A DNA stretch of 64,000 nucleotides from Schizochytrium sp. TIO01. Lineage: Eukaryota; Sar; Bigyra; Thraustochytrida; Thraustochytriidae. Positions 51,152 through 61,239 of the stretch are shown piece after piece (position 1 is the stretch's first letter; each line of letters begins with the position of its first letter). Made by a program: the position numbers and the translations under genes. Under the pieces are notes generated by a model. That model saw nothing but the letters and a program-made list of their open reading frames with translations, did not search any database and was not told where the DNA came from. The stretch spans positions 60,001 to 124,000 of the forward strand of contig SMSO01000035.1 of NCBI GenBank assembly GCA_004764695.1, written 5' to 3'.

Positions 51152-53464
51152 ATGTACTTAGGTGAGTACCGTGCGTCAAAACGAGATTTGAAGAGGCTCG
51201 CGGAACTGGCCTCAAGAATGCCACCTCACGAGCTGGAGGAGGGAGGAGAAGAGGAAGAGGAAGAAGAAGAAGAAGCCATGGATGACGTGATTGTGGTCAT
51301 ATCGTCGTCTTCGGAAGCTGACGTTGATACAGGTTCTGTTTGTGCGAAAAGAAACTCGCAAAAGGCATCTTCAGCCTCTTCTTTGCAGTCTGCGTCTCGA
51401 GCTTCTCCGCCAGTGCCACAGAAGGACGTGGAAATTCAAGACTCCTCAAAGCCGAAATCGCCACAAAGCTCGGAAGAGATTGGCGACCATGTGGGAATCT
51501 TAGCAGCCACTGCAAAACGAAAACAGGAATTTAGATTTGCGATTAGGGCAAGTGGTGTCATCTTTGGCAGGGGGAAACTTCTGCTGGATCGTGCACCACA
51601 AGACAAAAAACTCACAGTGCCAGATCCTGAAATCTCTCGCAAACACTTGAGACTTTGGTTGGATGACTCATGTAAATTGTGGCACGTCCAAGATCTTGGC
51701 AGTCTTAATGGATCATCCCTTAATGGAAAAACTCTCTCAAAGGATGACCCCGCCACACCGGTTTCTCTTGGAGACAAACTTGTCCTGGGCAGTTGGCGCT
51801 TCACGCTCGAGGTGTGTCGATGTCGAGACTGTTTACCGACATGCGTTGAAAAAGGAGAACCCCAAAGCCCCACTTCTTCAACTGAAAATAGCGCAAAGCG
51901 CGCAAATGACAAACGCTCTGAATCAGGAAATAACAAAAACATCATAGAGGATGGTGAGCAGATCAAGCCTCCTTCATTAGGTCGGTGCCTTGCATGTGCA
52001 ACGGATCTGTCCTTAATGTCGCTTGAACATCAGAATCAGCACATGTACGCTTGCATGGAAAATAATAAGGTCATAGATAATTTGGCCCTTCACACTGACG
52101 CTCCCAAAACTGCGCGTAAACGCCGTACCCCTTCTGGAGGCAAAGCCGCACGAGAATCTCTTCTTGCCACAAGTACTGTCCTTTCTGTACAAAAGACGAC
52201 CATCCGCAAGGGTGCAAGCAAACAAATTAAACCACTGTTGCTTTCGAGCTCGATTCCTCAAAGTGTAGCAGAGGTTAGCAAACGCATGGACCTTGTCGAC
52301 GCACGCATTCACGAGCTTCAAGCCTATCGTCTCAAACTCGCTGCCTACCTTACAGATGCACAGACACTCCAAGATGCTTTACTTGATTCGGGCTCTGACA
52401 CTGCCATGGAAAGCGACCATTTGGTCAACGCGAGTGATAGCTCTGAGCTCAAACTGTTTATGGACATCAATGAAAATAGCAGAAGAGATGTCGGATTAGC
52501 AGCTGCTTTATCTTCATCTCCTGTACCTCCCTTTTCTAAATTTCTTTCATCCTCCTCGTCTGATGAAAGCATTGTCATTGAGCGCCCAATCACGCTTAAG
52601 AAACGCACACCAGCACAACTTCGACAAAGACAGCAAAATGTAGATAAGAGTTTGATTGACCTTTTAGACTCCGATGACAAAAGCACTGGTAGCGAGAAGG
52701 ATGAAGCAAATGCAAAAGAAATCTCCTCAAGCGGGGATCAGTTAAAACCTATCGCAAGTGCACAAAATGATGCTGAGGAGGAAGAGGAGGAAGAAGAAGA
52801 AGAATATGACGATATTGTCGCAAACTTATGTGGTCCTTCGACCGCAACAAAGGATGGGCTTACTCCAGGAAACACAAAGAAAAAAAACTCGATATGGGCA
52901 ATCACCAAACAATGCTCTGCATCCCCCATGCTTTCTAGTCCTTCAAGATTCCGAACATCACTTCTGGACATCTCATCCTCATCTATTGACATCACACCAA
53001 TTCAGCCCCGTAAGGAAGCAAGCACAGCACCCTTTTCATCGTCTTCGACCTCCTCTGCAACGCCTGAGCTTGCTGTGATTTCTCGTAGAGATCTTCAACG
53101 CTCCTTGGCAGAGGCTGGCGTGGCTTCGGAGGGCACCTCGTCACGAACTGATCTCGAGCGGGATTTCCGGCAAATGATTGGCCAAGCCCAATCAAATACA
53201 ACTGCATCCAATGATAGTACAACAATCACTCAAGCATCCCTTGACGGATTAACCGGTCCTGCCAAAGAACAGGCTCTAAACATGGCAATATGTGAGGCAA
53301 TTACGCAGACGATGAGGAATGAGCGTATTTATGAGGATATGCTTATGAACAAGTGTGTCCATCTAGCTGCAGTGCAGGCCGCCTTGAAAGATTCAGGTAT
53401 CAAAGTGCCACGCGTGCGTCTAGCTCATTTTTTAGATCATCACGGCGTGACATTTAAGCCATGA
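51152..53464 (+). CDS. SLX4: FHA-domain SLX4-like nuclease scaffold
   Basis: 770 residues if the ATG at 51152 is used. A better-placed start may be ATG 51278 (context gccatgg), which skips a Glu-run. Another ATG at 51132 followed by a possible GTGAGT donor near 51172 leaves room for a first exon. An FHA domain lies at nucleotides 51525-51810 (GVIFGRGKLLL, ISRKHLRLW, DLGSLNGSSLNGK), a phosphothreonine reader. A UBZ4-like finger is at about 51985-52055 (C-x2-C-x14-H-x3-C), as in SLX4 and RAD18. A SAP-like motif (SRRDLQRSLAEAGVASEG) lies near 53080. The SLX4 C-terminal domain (53250-53464) ends with RLAHFLDHHGVTF. That domain binds the nuclease SLX1 (family knowledge). SLX4 scaffolds repair nucleases at branched DNA. 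The FHA fused to it is unusual. Acidic Ser-rich linkers may be phosphorylated. Confidence 0.8.
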   Translation: MYLGEYRASKRDLKRLAELASRMPPHELEEGGEEEEEEEEEAMDDVIVVISSSSEADVDTGSVCAKRNSQKASSASSLQSASRASPPVPQKDVEIQDSSKPKSPQSSEEIGDHVGILAATAKRKQEFRFAIRASGVIFGRGKLLLDRAPQDKKLTVPDPEISRKHLRLWLDDSCKLWHVQDLGSLNGSSLNGKTLSKDDPATPVSLGDKLVLGSWRFTLEVCRCRDCLPTCVEKGEPQSPTSSTENSAKRANDKRSESGNNKNIIEDGEQIKPPSLGRCLACATDLSLMSLEHQNQHMYACMENNKVIDNLALHTDAPKTARKRRTPSGGKAARESLLATSTVLSVQKTTIRKGASKQIKPLLLSSSIPQSVAEVSKRMDLVDARIHELQAYRLKLAAYLTDAQTLQDALLDSGSDTAMESDHLVNASDSSELKLFMDINENSRRDVGLAAALSSSPVPPFSKFLSSSSSDESIVIERPITLKKRTPAQLRQRQQNVDKSLIDLLDSDDKSTGSEKDEANAKEISSSGDQLKPIASAQNDAEEEEEEEEEEYDDIVANLCGPSTATKDGLTPGNTKKKNSIWAITKQCSASPMLSSPSRFRTSLLDISSSSIDITPIQPRKEASTAPFSSSSTSSATPELAVISRRDLQRSLAEAGVASEGTSSRTDLERDFRQMIGQAQSNTTASNDSTTITQASLDGLTGPAKEQALNMAICEAITQTMRNERIYEDMLMNKCVHLAAVQAALKDSGIKVPRVRLAHFLDHHGVTFKP

Positions 53465-54031
53465 TGTTGCTTCTTTTAAAGTGAAATACTTTAGTAAACT
53501 TCATTCTGCATGCTTGCATTATTATTTAATTATGTAAAAACCTAGAAAGTGTCTAGATTTGACAAGTTTTGACTCTTCTTCCTTAATTAGGACTCTGATT
53601 GAGTGACTCCCAATTTGTGAAATCAGTAACAGCTCCCCTTCAACAAGTATTCATTTTGAGCGCTACTTGTTGTCACGTTCTATGACTACCGGTGGTCGAC
53701 AAACTTGAGCAATTCTGCTGACAACATGAATCGAAATGTACAAAGTGTGAATTAGTTTGAAAGACGAGACCATATCGTCAGCAACCCTACATCCAACAAC
53801 TAGAGCTAAGCTTTACCATCATCATCAAGTCTGTATGCTTTTTTTATTATTTTAAAAAATGTCTAAAAAATGTAATCGCGGAATTAAGGTAGTAAATGGT
53901 TGGGACAGGGATACATTCTCAAAGCAGTTCTTCTGGATGTGCACATCGAATGAGAATGAACCGCTCTCAGCGTGGTCTAAGGGTTTGTTTTTACGAAGTA
54001 GAGATGTCTGTCTAATATCACGTGTCGCTAA
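53465..54031. other. Convergent spacer
   Basis: Between the SLX4-like gene (plus) and the acidic-tail gene (minus). No gene recognised. Confidence 0.6.
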
Positions 54032-56770
54032 TTATTCGCCATCAACAATTGAAGGCAGGTCAGAGTCATCATCGCTATCATTGTCAGCGACAATTTCTCT
54101 TGAGATCACCTTGGTCTCAACAGTGACAGAGGTCAGGACTTCTTCTTCTTCTTCTTCTTCTTCCTCATCCTCCTCGGCCTCGTCATCCTCCTCTTGTTCT
54201 TCTTTGTCTTCTGCTTCCTCGTCCTCCTCTTGTTCTTGTTCTTGTTCTTGTTCTTGCTCTTCTGCTTCCTCATCCTCCTCTTGTTCTTGTTCTTGTTCTT
54301 GCTCTTCCTCGTCCTCGTCATTGCTAGCATTCTTCGTGTTTGTGGTGGTAATGGCAGCCTCGTTATCGTCTTCCATTTCCTCAGCCTCGTCCTCTTCCTC
54401 GGCCATGTTTCCGCCTAAACCCGAGATGGCCGGCATTACAAATTCATCTTCATCACGACCCTCTTCCTCATTATCCACGTACGCCTCGAGGCGCCGCGGT
54501 GCGCCCACAACGGGAGCCACAGGATGCAGAATTGCAAGACAGCTTGCACGAGCAGCATACGCGAACTCAACGACGGGTGGCACAGGGTCACGCAAGCAGT
54601 GGCCAAAGATCACTAGGGCAGTCGGTGTTGCAGACGAAGTACCCACACGGAGCACAGGCGCAAGTACTGAGGCTTGCAGAGCTTTCAAAAGAGCTAATCT
54701 GAAATCAGCGTCGCGTGTACTTGCTGATACTTCATTCAAAAGAATCGACGAGCCACCCAGAATTGGCTGGAGTGCATCAAGCAAAGCGGCATCAAACATG
54801 TCACGCGAAGCGCGTGAAAGGTCAGCTCCAATCGTGGTCAGCAGAACAGAACTAACGTGCAATGCAGTCTTAGCAGCTTCCATCTCCACGAGCACAGTAC
54901 CAGGACCTGAGGGAGCACGCGACACTGCACGAGCAGCCACACGACGCTTCTTCGAGGCGCGACCCTTAATTTGGCTAGCCACATTCTGAGCAACCTTCTC
55001 GTCCTGGTCACGGACGTGTCCTTCACACACGAAGGTCACAAGCTCCGCAGTTCGACCGAGACACGCCTCGGCAACATGTGTGCCAATTCCAGGTCCAAAG
55101 GCTAGCGATAGAGAGCGGCATGCATCAAGCACAGCGCATTCGAGCTGAACGGGGCAGCTAGAGGGCGGGAGCGCTAAAAGGCGCTCCATAAGACCAGTAA
55201 GAGTGGACCTGTGACGGAGAAGTTTAAGACCAGCAACAGCAGCGATGTCAGCCAAGCATGAAAGTGTGGCACCGGCAGTCTGAGCGAATGACGGGTGCTT
55301 GGCGCAAGTAGTGGCGGCCAGACCGAGTTCGAGCAGCTCCACAAGCGGCTCCGTGGTAATTTCAAGAAACAAGCCACCCTGTGCAACACGGAGAGCGTTG
55401 CCGAGAGTAGCACTGAGGCCCTGGTAAGCTGTAGCAGGGGAAATTGCACTGGCCAGTGCAAAGGATCCAGTGTGGACCTCCTTGCTTAGTTGAGGCACGC
55501 CCTGGAGGCCAGGGAAAAAGTCCGAGACCTTGCCAGAACCTGAGGACTCTGGAGTCTCTTCAAGTTGCCCAGTCTCCTGGACTTTCCTAGCGCGGAGTGT
55601 CGGTCTCTGGGCCAATACGCCACGAACCTTGACCTTGTATAACGACTTCAGTAGGTCCACCATGCCATTGACGCAGATAGAAGTGACAGCTTCCCACGCG
55701 ACGCTTGTGTTGCCTCCATATGCCACAGGAAGCCTGGCCATGACACGAGCTGCCCTCGCCTGAAGCTGCGGGCCGGCAGATCCAGCAATGAGCAGTTTGC
55801 AGGCTTGGTCGACCTGGCTCGCTGCATTCCTGCACACAGACGGGTTGATGCGAAGAATCTCTTCAATAGCTTCAAGAACCTCGTCAAGGTCTGCCTCAAA
55901 GCCTCCTGCACTACCCCAGCTCGCTCCAACCGCTGAAGCTTCGGCAAGCGCTCGGAAACCACGTGCCAGTACCACTACGATTTGCGAGATCTGTGCCTGT
56001 GAGTCCGAGCTTAGGGCCGCAGTCGTTGTTGCCTGGCGGTCTCGAGCACGGACAACCTCTACAAGAGCCCTTGCAAAAACTGCGGGTGAATTTACACCAG
56101 CGCGTGCTGCCAGCCGGTTCACAGTCTCCATGTAAACCGCAAAGTTCTCGTCAACGTCCCGCACAGAGCATTGTGCAAGTGAGTCGGCTGCGAGGCCTCC
56201 AATGAGTCTCTGGAGAGAGCGGTTATTACGGTTCGCAGTCTCACCGAGAAGAACGTGCCACCTTCGCTGTGCTTTAGCCCTTGCCTTATCTCCTCTGCTC
56301 GCCTCAGCACCAGAGGCTACCAAGGCACTGCCACTGCCGTCACCCTTCCACGCAGCATCCCGCTCTACAGCGTCTGCAAGAGGCCGCTGCGATCTCAGTG
56401 CCGCTCGCAAAGCCTGTGCTGTTGCAGAAAACTCTTGTTGCAAGCGGTTGAGTTTTGCGGCCTCCACAGCGGTCTCACTAGCACTGCCATCCTGGACGTC
56501 GTTCTTGTTGGCATTCTTCAAATTATAGTTAGAGTTGTCCTTGCTCTCATTGCTGTTGTCATCTCCAAGGATGCCAGCCAGGGCACGAGAGCGTTTCCTG
56601 CGAGGTGCCGAAGAGGCCAACGGTGCAGAGGTGGCATTGTTGGAGGACGAGTTGCTCGAGGCGGCGTCCACCCGCTCCTGCGCGATGTCAATCTCAGAAG
56701 CCAAGCCAGCGGCATGCTCGAGCCATTCGCACAGGGCACCAGCGTCCAGTGCGGAACCCTTAAACCCCAT
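54032..56770 (-). CDS. HEAT-like protein with polyacidic tail (PELP1/RIX1 candidate)
   Basis: 912 residues from ATG 56770. It has an Ala/Leu-rich alpha-helical body (about 150-740), with segments such as RRWHVLLGETANRNNRSLQR, LLIAGSAGPQLQARAARVM and AWEAVTSICVNGMVDLLKSLY, resembling HEAT-like repeats. This is followed by a linker and an almost purely acidic tail (about 763-890) with EQEQEQEQE and EEDEEAE repeats. A basic RRKRSRA near residue 57 could be a nuclear signal. The layout of helical N-part plus glutamate-rich tail, and some residues, recall PELP1/RIX1, which act in 60S ribosome assembly. This match is weak and made by eye. Alternatives are another nuclear or nucleolar scaffold. The tail is encoded by (TTCTTG)-like units, so its length may vary. 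Confidence 0.6.
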   Translation of the reverse strand: MGFKGSALDAGALCEWLEHAAGLASEIDIAQERVDAASSNSSSNNATSAPLASSAPRRKRSRALAGILGDDNSNESKDNSNYNLKNANKNDVQDGSASETAVEAAKLNRLQQEFSATAQALRAALRSQRPLADAVERDAAWKGDGSGSALVASGAEASRGDKARAKAQRRWHVLLGETANRNNRSLQRLIGGLAADSLAQCSVRDVDENFAVYMETVNRLAARAGVNSPAVFARALVEVVRARDRQATTTAALSSDSQAQISQIVVVLARGFRALAEASAVGASWGSAGGFEADLDEVLEAIEEILRINPSVCRNAASQVDQACKLLIAGSAGPQLQARAARVMARLPVAYGGNTSVAWEAVTSICVNGMVDLLKSLYKVKVRGVLAQRPTLRARKVQETGQLEETPESSGSGKVSDFFPGLQGVPQLSKEVHTGSFALASAISPATAYQGLSATLGNALRVAQGGLFLEITTEPLVELLELGLAATTCAKHPSFAQTAGATLSCLADIAAVAGLKLLRHRSTLTGLMERLLALPPSSCPVQLECAVLDACRSLSLAFGPGIGTHVAEACLGRTAELVTFVCEGHVRDQDEKVAQNVASQIKGRASKKRRVAARAVSRAPSGPGTVLVEMEAAKTALHVSSVLLTTIGADLSRASRDMFDAALLDALQPILGGSSILLNEVSASTRDADFRLALLKALQASVLAPVLRVGTSSATPTALVIFGHCLRDPVPPVVEFAYAARASCLAILHPVAPVVGAPRRLEAYVDNEEEGRDEDEFVMPAISGLGGNMAEEEDEAEEMEDDNEAAITTTNTKNASNDEDEEEQEQEQEQEEDEEAEEQEQEQEQEQEEDEEAEDKEEQEEDDEAEEDEEEEEEEEEVLTSVTVETKVISREIVADNDSDDDSDLPSIVDGE

Positions 56771-58049
56771 GACGCCCAGCTAAACCAATGCCACGCTGCT
56801 TGCGCTCTTGGTGGCCAGGTTATTGTTGGATTGTCTGCCACAGTTCTGTCTCTTCAAGTTGCGCTGTGGAAGTGCTATTTTAAGAACTTGAGTGGTTGAT
56901 ACGCAGCGCTTTAAATAGCATACTATTACACATTAATGCGCCCTTTCCATATCAGATCTTTAATATTTATTAGGCAACATAGAGTAGCTAATACTTTGAT
57001 AGAATTCCACAACCCAGTTTTCTTCTTTACTGTAAACTATAAAAGAGGGACACAGAAAAGGAGTGCAGCTGCTTCTGAGCATCGGAAAAAGAAGTTGTAA
57101 CCATTAAAAATTAAAATTGCGAATCGCAGGTTTTGGTTGAACTCAAAGAGCTTGAGCAAGACTCGAGGGGTTGCTGAAGGTATTGAATATACGATACGGT
57201 TTACTTTGTAAGAGCTATGTTATTTAATTTTTGAATGTGCTGCCTGCAATTACCATTTCGTTAAGCTTGGGTTTGCCAGTCGATTTATATGATGACGGAG
57301 GACCTCCTGGTGCTGACTTTCTGGTACTTTAAGTTTTAAATATTGATAACATTGCAAGAGCAGCACATACAAAATAGTGATACAAATCAAAATTATACAA
57401 TTTCTCTTTTTCGAAATTTGGATGGCTCTTCATCACCATACTGACAAATGAACTCACTGTAAAGTGAGATCGACGATTCTTCCTTGCAGATAAATATAAT
57501 ATTTGGGAAGTATCCTCCATATTTAGTCTCTGCAACCATTTTCCATTCTCGAGTAGTTATCATCCACACACTTTGCACGTGATAATTCTTCTAAAATAGA
57601 AAGAGCTAAAAGATTCAACCCGATTTTCTCTCTCTACATGAAGCCACATTAAACAACTTCAGCAGCACTCTTGAATCAAGTCTCTTACACCGTGGCTAAT
57701 GCAGGTACCAAGCAAAGAGGAGACTGCTCAAGGCTGTGGCCTCCCTCATTGAGTTTGCATCACTTGTCACTGCCCGTGTAGCCAATGAGGAGTCCAATCT
57801 CTGCTCCAGAGTAGTACTGCAAATGCCACAACTCATTTTGCAACTTCTGCGTCCTGCTTACTAGCACACCACTACCTAACACCTATGAAGTCCCTAGAGT
57901 AGTGCCACTCAGTATGTAGTAGTGAAAGCCTACTAGGCCTCCTCCTCCTACTACTACATCTACATCTACATACGAGGAGGTCCCGCCCCTTCAAACCGCG
58001 ATCTCCTGCACCTCGCCTGTTTGCGTCCCTCTGCTTTTCACAAACAACC
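56771..58049. other. Divergent spacer
   Basis: Between the divergent starts of the acidic-tail gene (minus) and the 88-residue gene (plus). Short ORFs only, none recognised. Confidence 0.5.
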
Positions 58050-58743
58050 ATGTGGCCTGGATCCTCCTCCCAGAACGAAGACGACAGTCTCTCCGTCGAC
58101 TTCGACCCCGATTGGTACGTTGCCACAGAATGCCTTCTGCGTTTGTGTGAATGATTCATCTCTTTGCTCTCTCTGTTTGCCTCTTGTTCTTGCACGACTC
58201 AATCTTTCATATCCGGAGTCACTCAGAAACTAAATTCACCGACTTGGCTCGTCCACGAGTTGCTCGTGCAGAGGCCCTCTTCAGCAGAACACCTTTGCTA
58301 AAGCGTAAGCGGAGAGAGCAGTTAAGCCATCGAGGCCTGCTTTGGTGAACCTTTAGCTAACGTTCGCTATCTTGGCGCTTTGTATATTTATTCACTCTGC
58401 ATTCCCTTCTTTCTGTTATCTATGTACATTCGTTGATTCATTCATACGTTCACTCACAAAACGATATTCTGTTGAGCGGTGCACGGGTTCGCTGGGTGTG
58501 CTCATTTCTGGTTGCGTTACTTGATATTGCGGACCTGGCAGGTACGCGAAGTACGAGGAGGAGCAGAAGAAGAGACACCGTGACTTGGTGATCGCCAACG
58601 CGGGCTACGGGTACCTGTTTGGTCAGGTCATTGGCACCTCCGCGTACGTGCTTCAGACCCGTCACGCTGGCCCGCAAGCACTCTCTGCTGGTGCATTTAT
58701 GGGCGTGTGCCTCTCTGTGGGCTTCCTCTTCCGCTCTTTGTAA
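58050..58743 (+). CDS. 88-residue spliced membrane protein, unknown
   Basis: Two exons: 58050-58114 (ATG at 58050, ends TG before GTACGT) and 58542-58743 (after GGCAG). The join makes Trp22 and the frame stays open to TAA at 58741-58743. The product is 88 residues. It starts MWPGSSSQNEDDSLSVDFDP, then a basic segment with EEEQKKRHRDL. Two hydrophobic stretches (YGYLFGQVIGTSAYVL and ALSAGAFMGVCLSVGFLF) suggest a small two-helix membrane protein of mitochondria or ER. No family is recognised. Neither exon would be called by a simple ORF search; support is the splice sites, the phase match and the hydrophobic pattern. Confidence 0.72.
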
Positions 58744-59160
58744 GAACGAACTGAGCAGCTTGAACTCTCACGGCTTTCTTCTCGTCTAGATCAAGCCGGC
58801 TGCTAAGAAAGATACCAAGTCTATAAATACATAAAAATAAAAAGTTCGCGCCCGTAACGACCAAAGAACGAGCTCGACGAGCTAAAGGTACATCTGGTTG
58901 CCAGCTTCAAGAACTTAAAATATTAAGCAAGGCGACTCGATACACGACACTCTGCAAAACGCGAGGCTGTCCTTCAAACGAAGAAGAAGAAGAAGAAGAA
59001 GAAAACTTGATATCATCTCTATTTACTACATACTACTTCATCGTATACCATCATCACAAACCCCAAAACTTCACTTAAGAACCAATCAACCCTTGCATTC
59101 AACTAGGGCAGGATACGAGTATACTGATTTAACTCGTTGAAAAGGAAAAGATTTGACAAC
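58744..59160. other. Spacer upstream of ATG7
   Basis: Presumed ATG7 promoter and 5' UTR. Contains a GAA run at 58979-59004. No gene recognised. Confidence 0.6.
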
Positions 59161-61239
59161 ATGGCTACCCAAAACGAAGCACAGGTCGAGGCCTTCAGGA
59201 GCATGGTCGATCCAGGCTTCTGGGGCGTCTTTGCAAAAGCGAAGCTTGAACGAATTATGCTGAGCGAAGAACCTGTGCAACTCAATGGATGGTACGCACC
59301 CGGTCGAGCCCAAGGCATTCTACCTGTGCTGCGTGTCACCGGTCAAGATCTCCTGTCATCTACCACTCAGGTTAACACCAATGATGATGCCAATAGCAGC
59401 AGCGTAAGCAACAGCCAGGACCCGAACGCATGCTGTGCATCTGGTGCCTTGCTCAACACCAACACTGTTGAAGACTTCAAGAACCTCGACAAGCGCAAGC
59501 TTCTCGACGATGTTGTTGCCAATCTTCAATCCGCTATTGACGAAGGCGCTATTGAGGAGAACCCTGCACAACTCGTGCCCTTCCGCATCATCTCCTATGC
59601 AGACCTCAAAAGGCACAAGTTTCTGTACTGGTTCTGCTTTCCGAGTATCTGTGCTGCCAAGGAAGACTTGAAGTTTGACACTCTTGCTCCCTGTGCTAGC
59701 ATCTTCGGAGACGACTTGTCCAAGGAAAGCTTGAGCGCTGCTCTGAGTTACCGCAAAAGTGGTTTTTTTGCAATTGCATCGTCCTCGGGCGAGATAATCT
59801 CCTTGCAAGAAGCTCTTGCTCAAGGCGCTGATGCCATTCGTTGTCTGTGCATGGTCGACGCAAGCACCAATGCAAACCAGGTCGCTTGGCCTCTCCGCAA
59901 CTTTGCTTATTGGGCGTTTCGTCGCCTACCCGGCGCGCATGCAGTGCCTGGTGGTCTTCCAGTGCTTTGTCTACGTCGTGATGCTGCCTCCTCTGTGGTC
60001 GTCCGTATCCACTGTGCAGACGTCAGCACAATAAGCAACTCAATTGCCAGACCAGTCACTGCGACGGGTTGGGAACCCAACGTGCAAGGGAAAATGGGTC
60101 CACGTCTCAGTGACTTGAGTTCCCAACTTGACCCTGCCAAGCTATCCCAAGCGGCGAGCGATCTCAACTTGAAGCTCATGCGCTGGCGTGCCTTGCCTGA
60201 ACTTGACACTGAGCGCTTGGCCAAAACTCGATGCCTCCTCGTTGGCTCAGGTACACTTGGCTGTTCTGTGGCGCGGTGCCTTCTTGGCTGGGGCTTCCGT
60301 GAAATTACTATGCTTGACAACGGCCGGGTTTCTTACTCCAATCCTGCTCGGCAGTCATTATTTACCCACGAAGACTGTGCAAATGGAGGCCGGCCCAAGG
60401 CTGAGGCCGCTGCTGAAGCCTTGCGCAATATTTTGCCCAACGTTTCGGTACAAGGAGTGCAGCTTGACATTCCCATGCCCGGGCACTTTGTCAGCACTCA
60501 AGCAGAGCTAGAAAAGGCAAAGACATCAGTTGCCCAGCTTGAAGCTTTGATTGAGTCCCACGATGTTATCGCGCTCCTTACAGATACGCGCGAGTCCCGT
60601 TGGCTCCCCTCGCTTCTAGGTGCTAAGCATAACAAGCTGATCCTCAATTCTGCTCTTGGTTTTGACTCCTTCATGGTGATGCGGCATGGTCACGGCCCGC
60701 AGGATTCTTCTGACTCAGATGATACTGGAGCTTCCTCTTCACGTCGCTTAGGCTGTTATTTCTGCAATGACGTCGTAGCACCGCAGAACTCCATGAAGGA
60801 CCGAACTCTTGATCAGCAGTGTACAGTGACCCGACCGGGTCTCGCCCCTATTGCAGGCGCGGTTTTGGTGGAGCTCCTTGTTGGTCTTTTGCACCACCCA
60901 GATGGAAACCAAGCTCCTGCGCTTGCAGACGATGCGGAGGATCATCAGGGTTTGCGTGGCCTTGGTGCTCTGCCGCACCAAGTTCGCGGCTCGCTTCGCA
61001 CATTTGCTAATGCCAATATTACCGGTGAAGCCTTTCCTCAATGCACGGCTTGTTCGGCATGCGTTGTCGATGCTTACAAGGAAGGTGGTTTTGATATGCT
61101 GCTGCAGGCATTCAACAAACCAGATTTCCTCGAAGATCTGACTGGTTTGACTGAGCTACGTAACTCTACCAGTCTTAACGACCTTCTAGATGACGATCTT
61201 TTGGAGGACTTCGACGACGATCCTGACACTCTTCTGTAA
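59161..61239 (+). CDS. ATG7: Atg7 E1-like autophagy enzyme
   Basis: 692 residues from ATG 59161 (MATQNEAQVEAF; codons further upstream have no ATG), near the usual 630-710. The N-terminal Atg7 fold has VDPGFWGVFAKAKLERI and LNGWYAPG. The adenylation domain has LLVGSGTLGCSVAR (glycine motif near residue 360) and LDNGRVSYSNPARQSL. The catalytic cysteine is Cys554 in DQQCTVTRPG, with APIAGAVLVELLVGLLHHP just after. It activates Atg8 and Atg12 and hands them to Atg3 and Atg10 (family knowledge). A C-terminal acidic tail (LLDDDLLEDFDDDPDTLL) is present, as in other Atg7s, where the C-terminal tail binds Atg8. A Ser/Asp insert (SSDSDDTGASSS) precedes the catalytic region. No introns. Confidence 0.96.
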   Translation: MATQNEAQVEAFRSMVDPGFWGVFAKAKLERIMLSEEPVQLNGWYAPGRAQGILPVLRVTGQDLLSSTTQVNTNDDANSSSVSNSQDPNACCASGALLNTNTVEDFKNLDKRKLLDDVVANLQSAIDEGAIEENPAQLVPFRIISYADLKRHKFLYWFCFPSICAAKEDLKFDTLAPCASIFGDDLSKESLSAALSYRKSGFFAIASSSGEIISLQEALAQGADAIRCLCMVDASTNANQVAWPLRNFAYWAFRRLPGAHAVPGGLPVLCLRRDAASSVVVRIHCADVSTISNSIARPVTATGWEPNVQGKMGPRLSDLSSQLDPAKLSQAASDLNLKLMRWRALPELDTERLAKTRCLLVGSGTLGCSVARCLLGWGFREITMLDNGRVSYSNPARQSLFTHEDCANGGRPKAEAAAEALRNILPNVSVQGVQLDIPMPGHFVSTQAELEKAKTSVAQLEALIESHDVIALLTDTRESRWLPSLLGAKHNKLILNSALGFDSFMVMRHGHGPQDSSDSDDTGASSSRRLGCYFCNDVVAPQNSMKDRTLDQQCTVTRPGLAPIAGAVLVELLVGLLHHPDGNQAPALADDAEDHQGLRGLGALPHQVRGSLRTFANANITGEAFPQCTACSACVVDAYKEGGFDMLLQAFNKPDFLEDLTGLTELRNSTSLNDLLDDDLLEDFDDDPDTLL

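Noticed and set aside
54133-54418. Lys-rich or Phe/Leu-rich ORFs over the acidic tail
   Set aside because: Alternate-frame products of a GAA/CAA-type repeat in the real gene.
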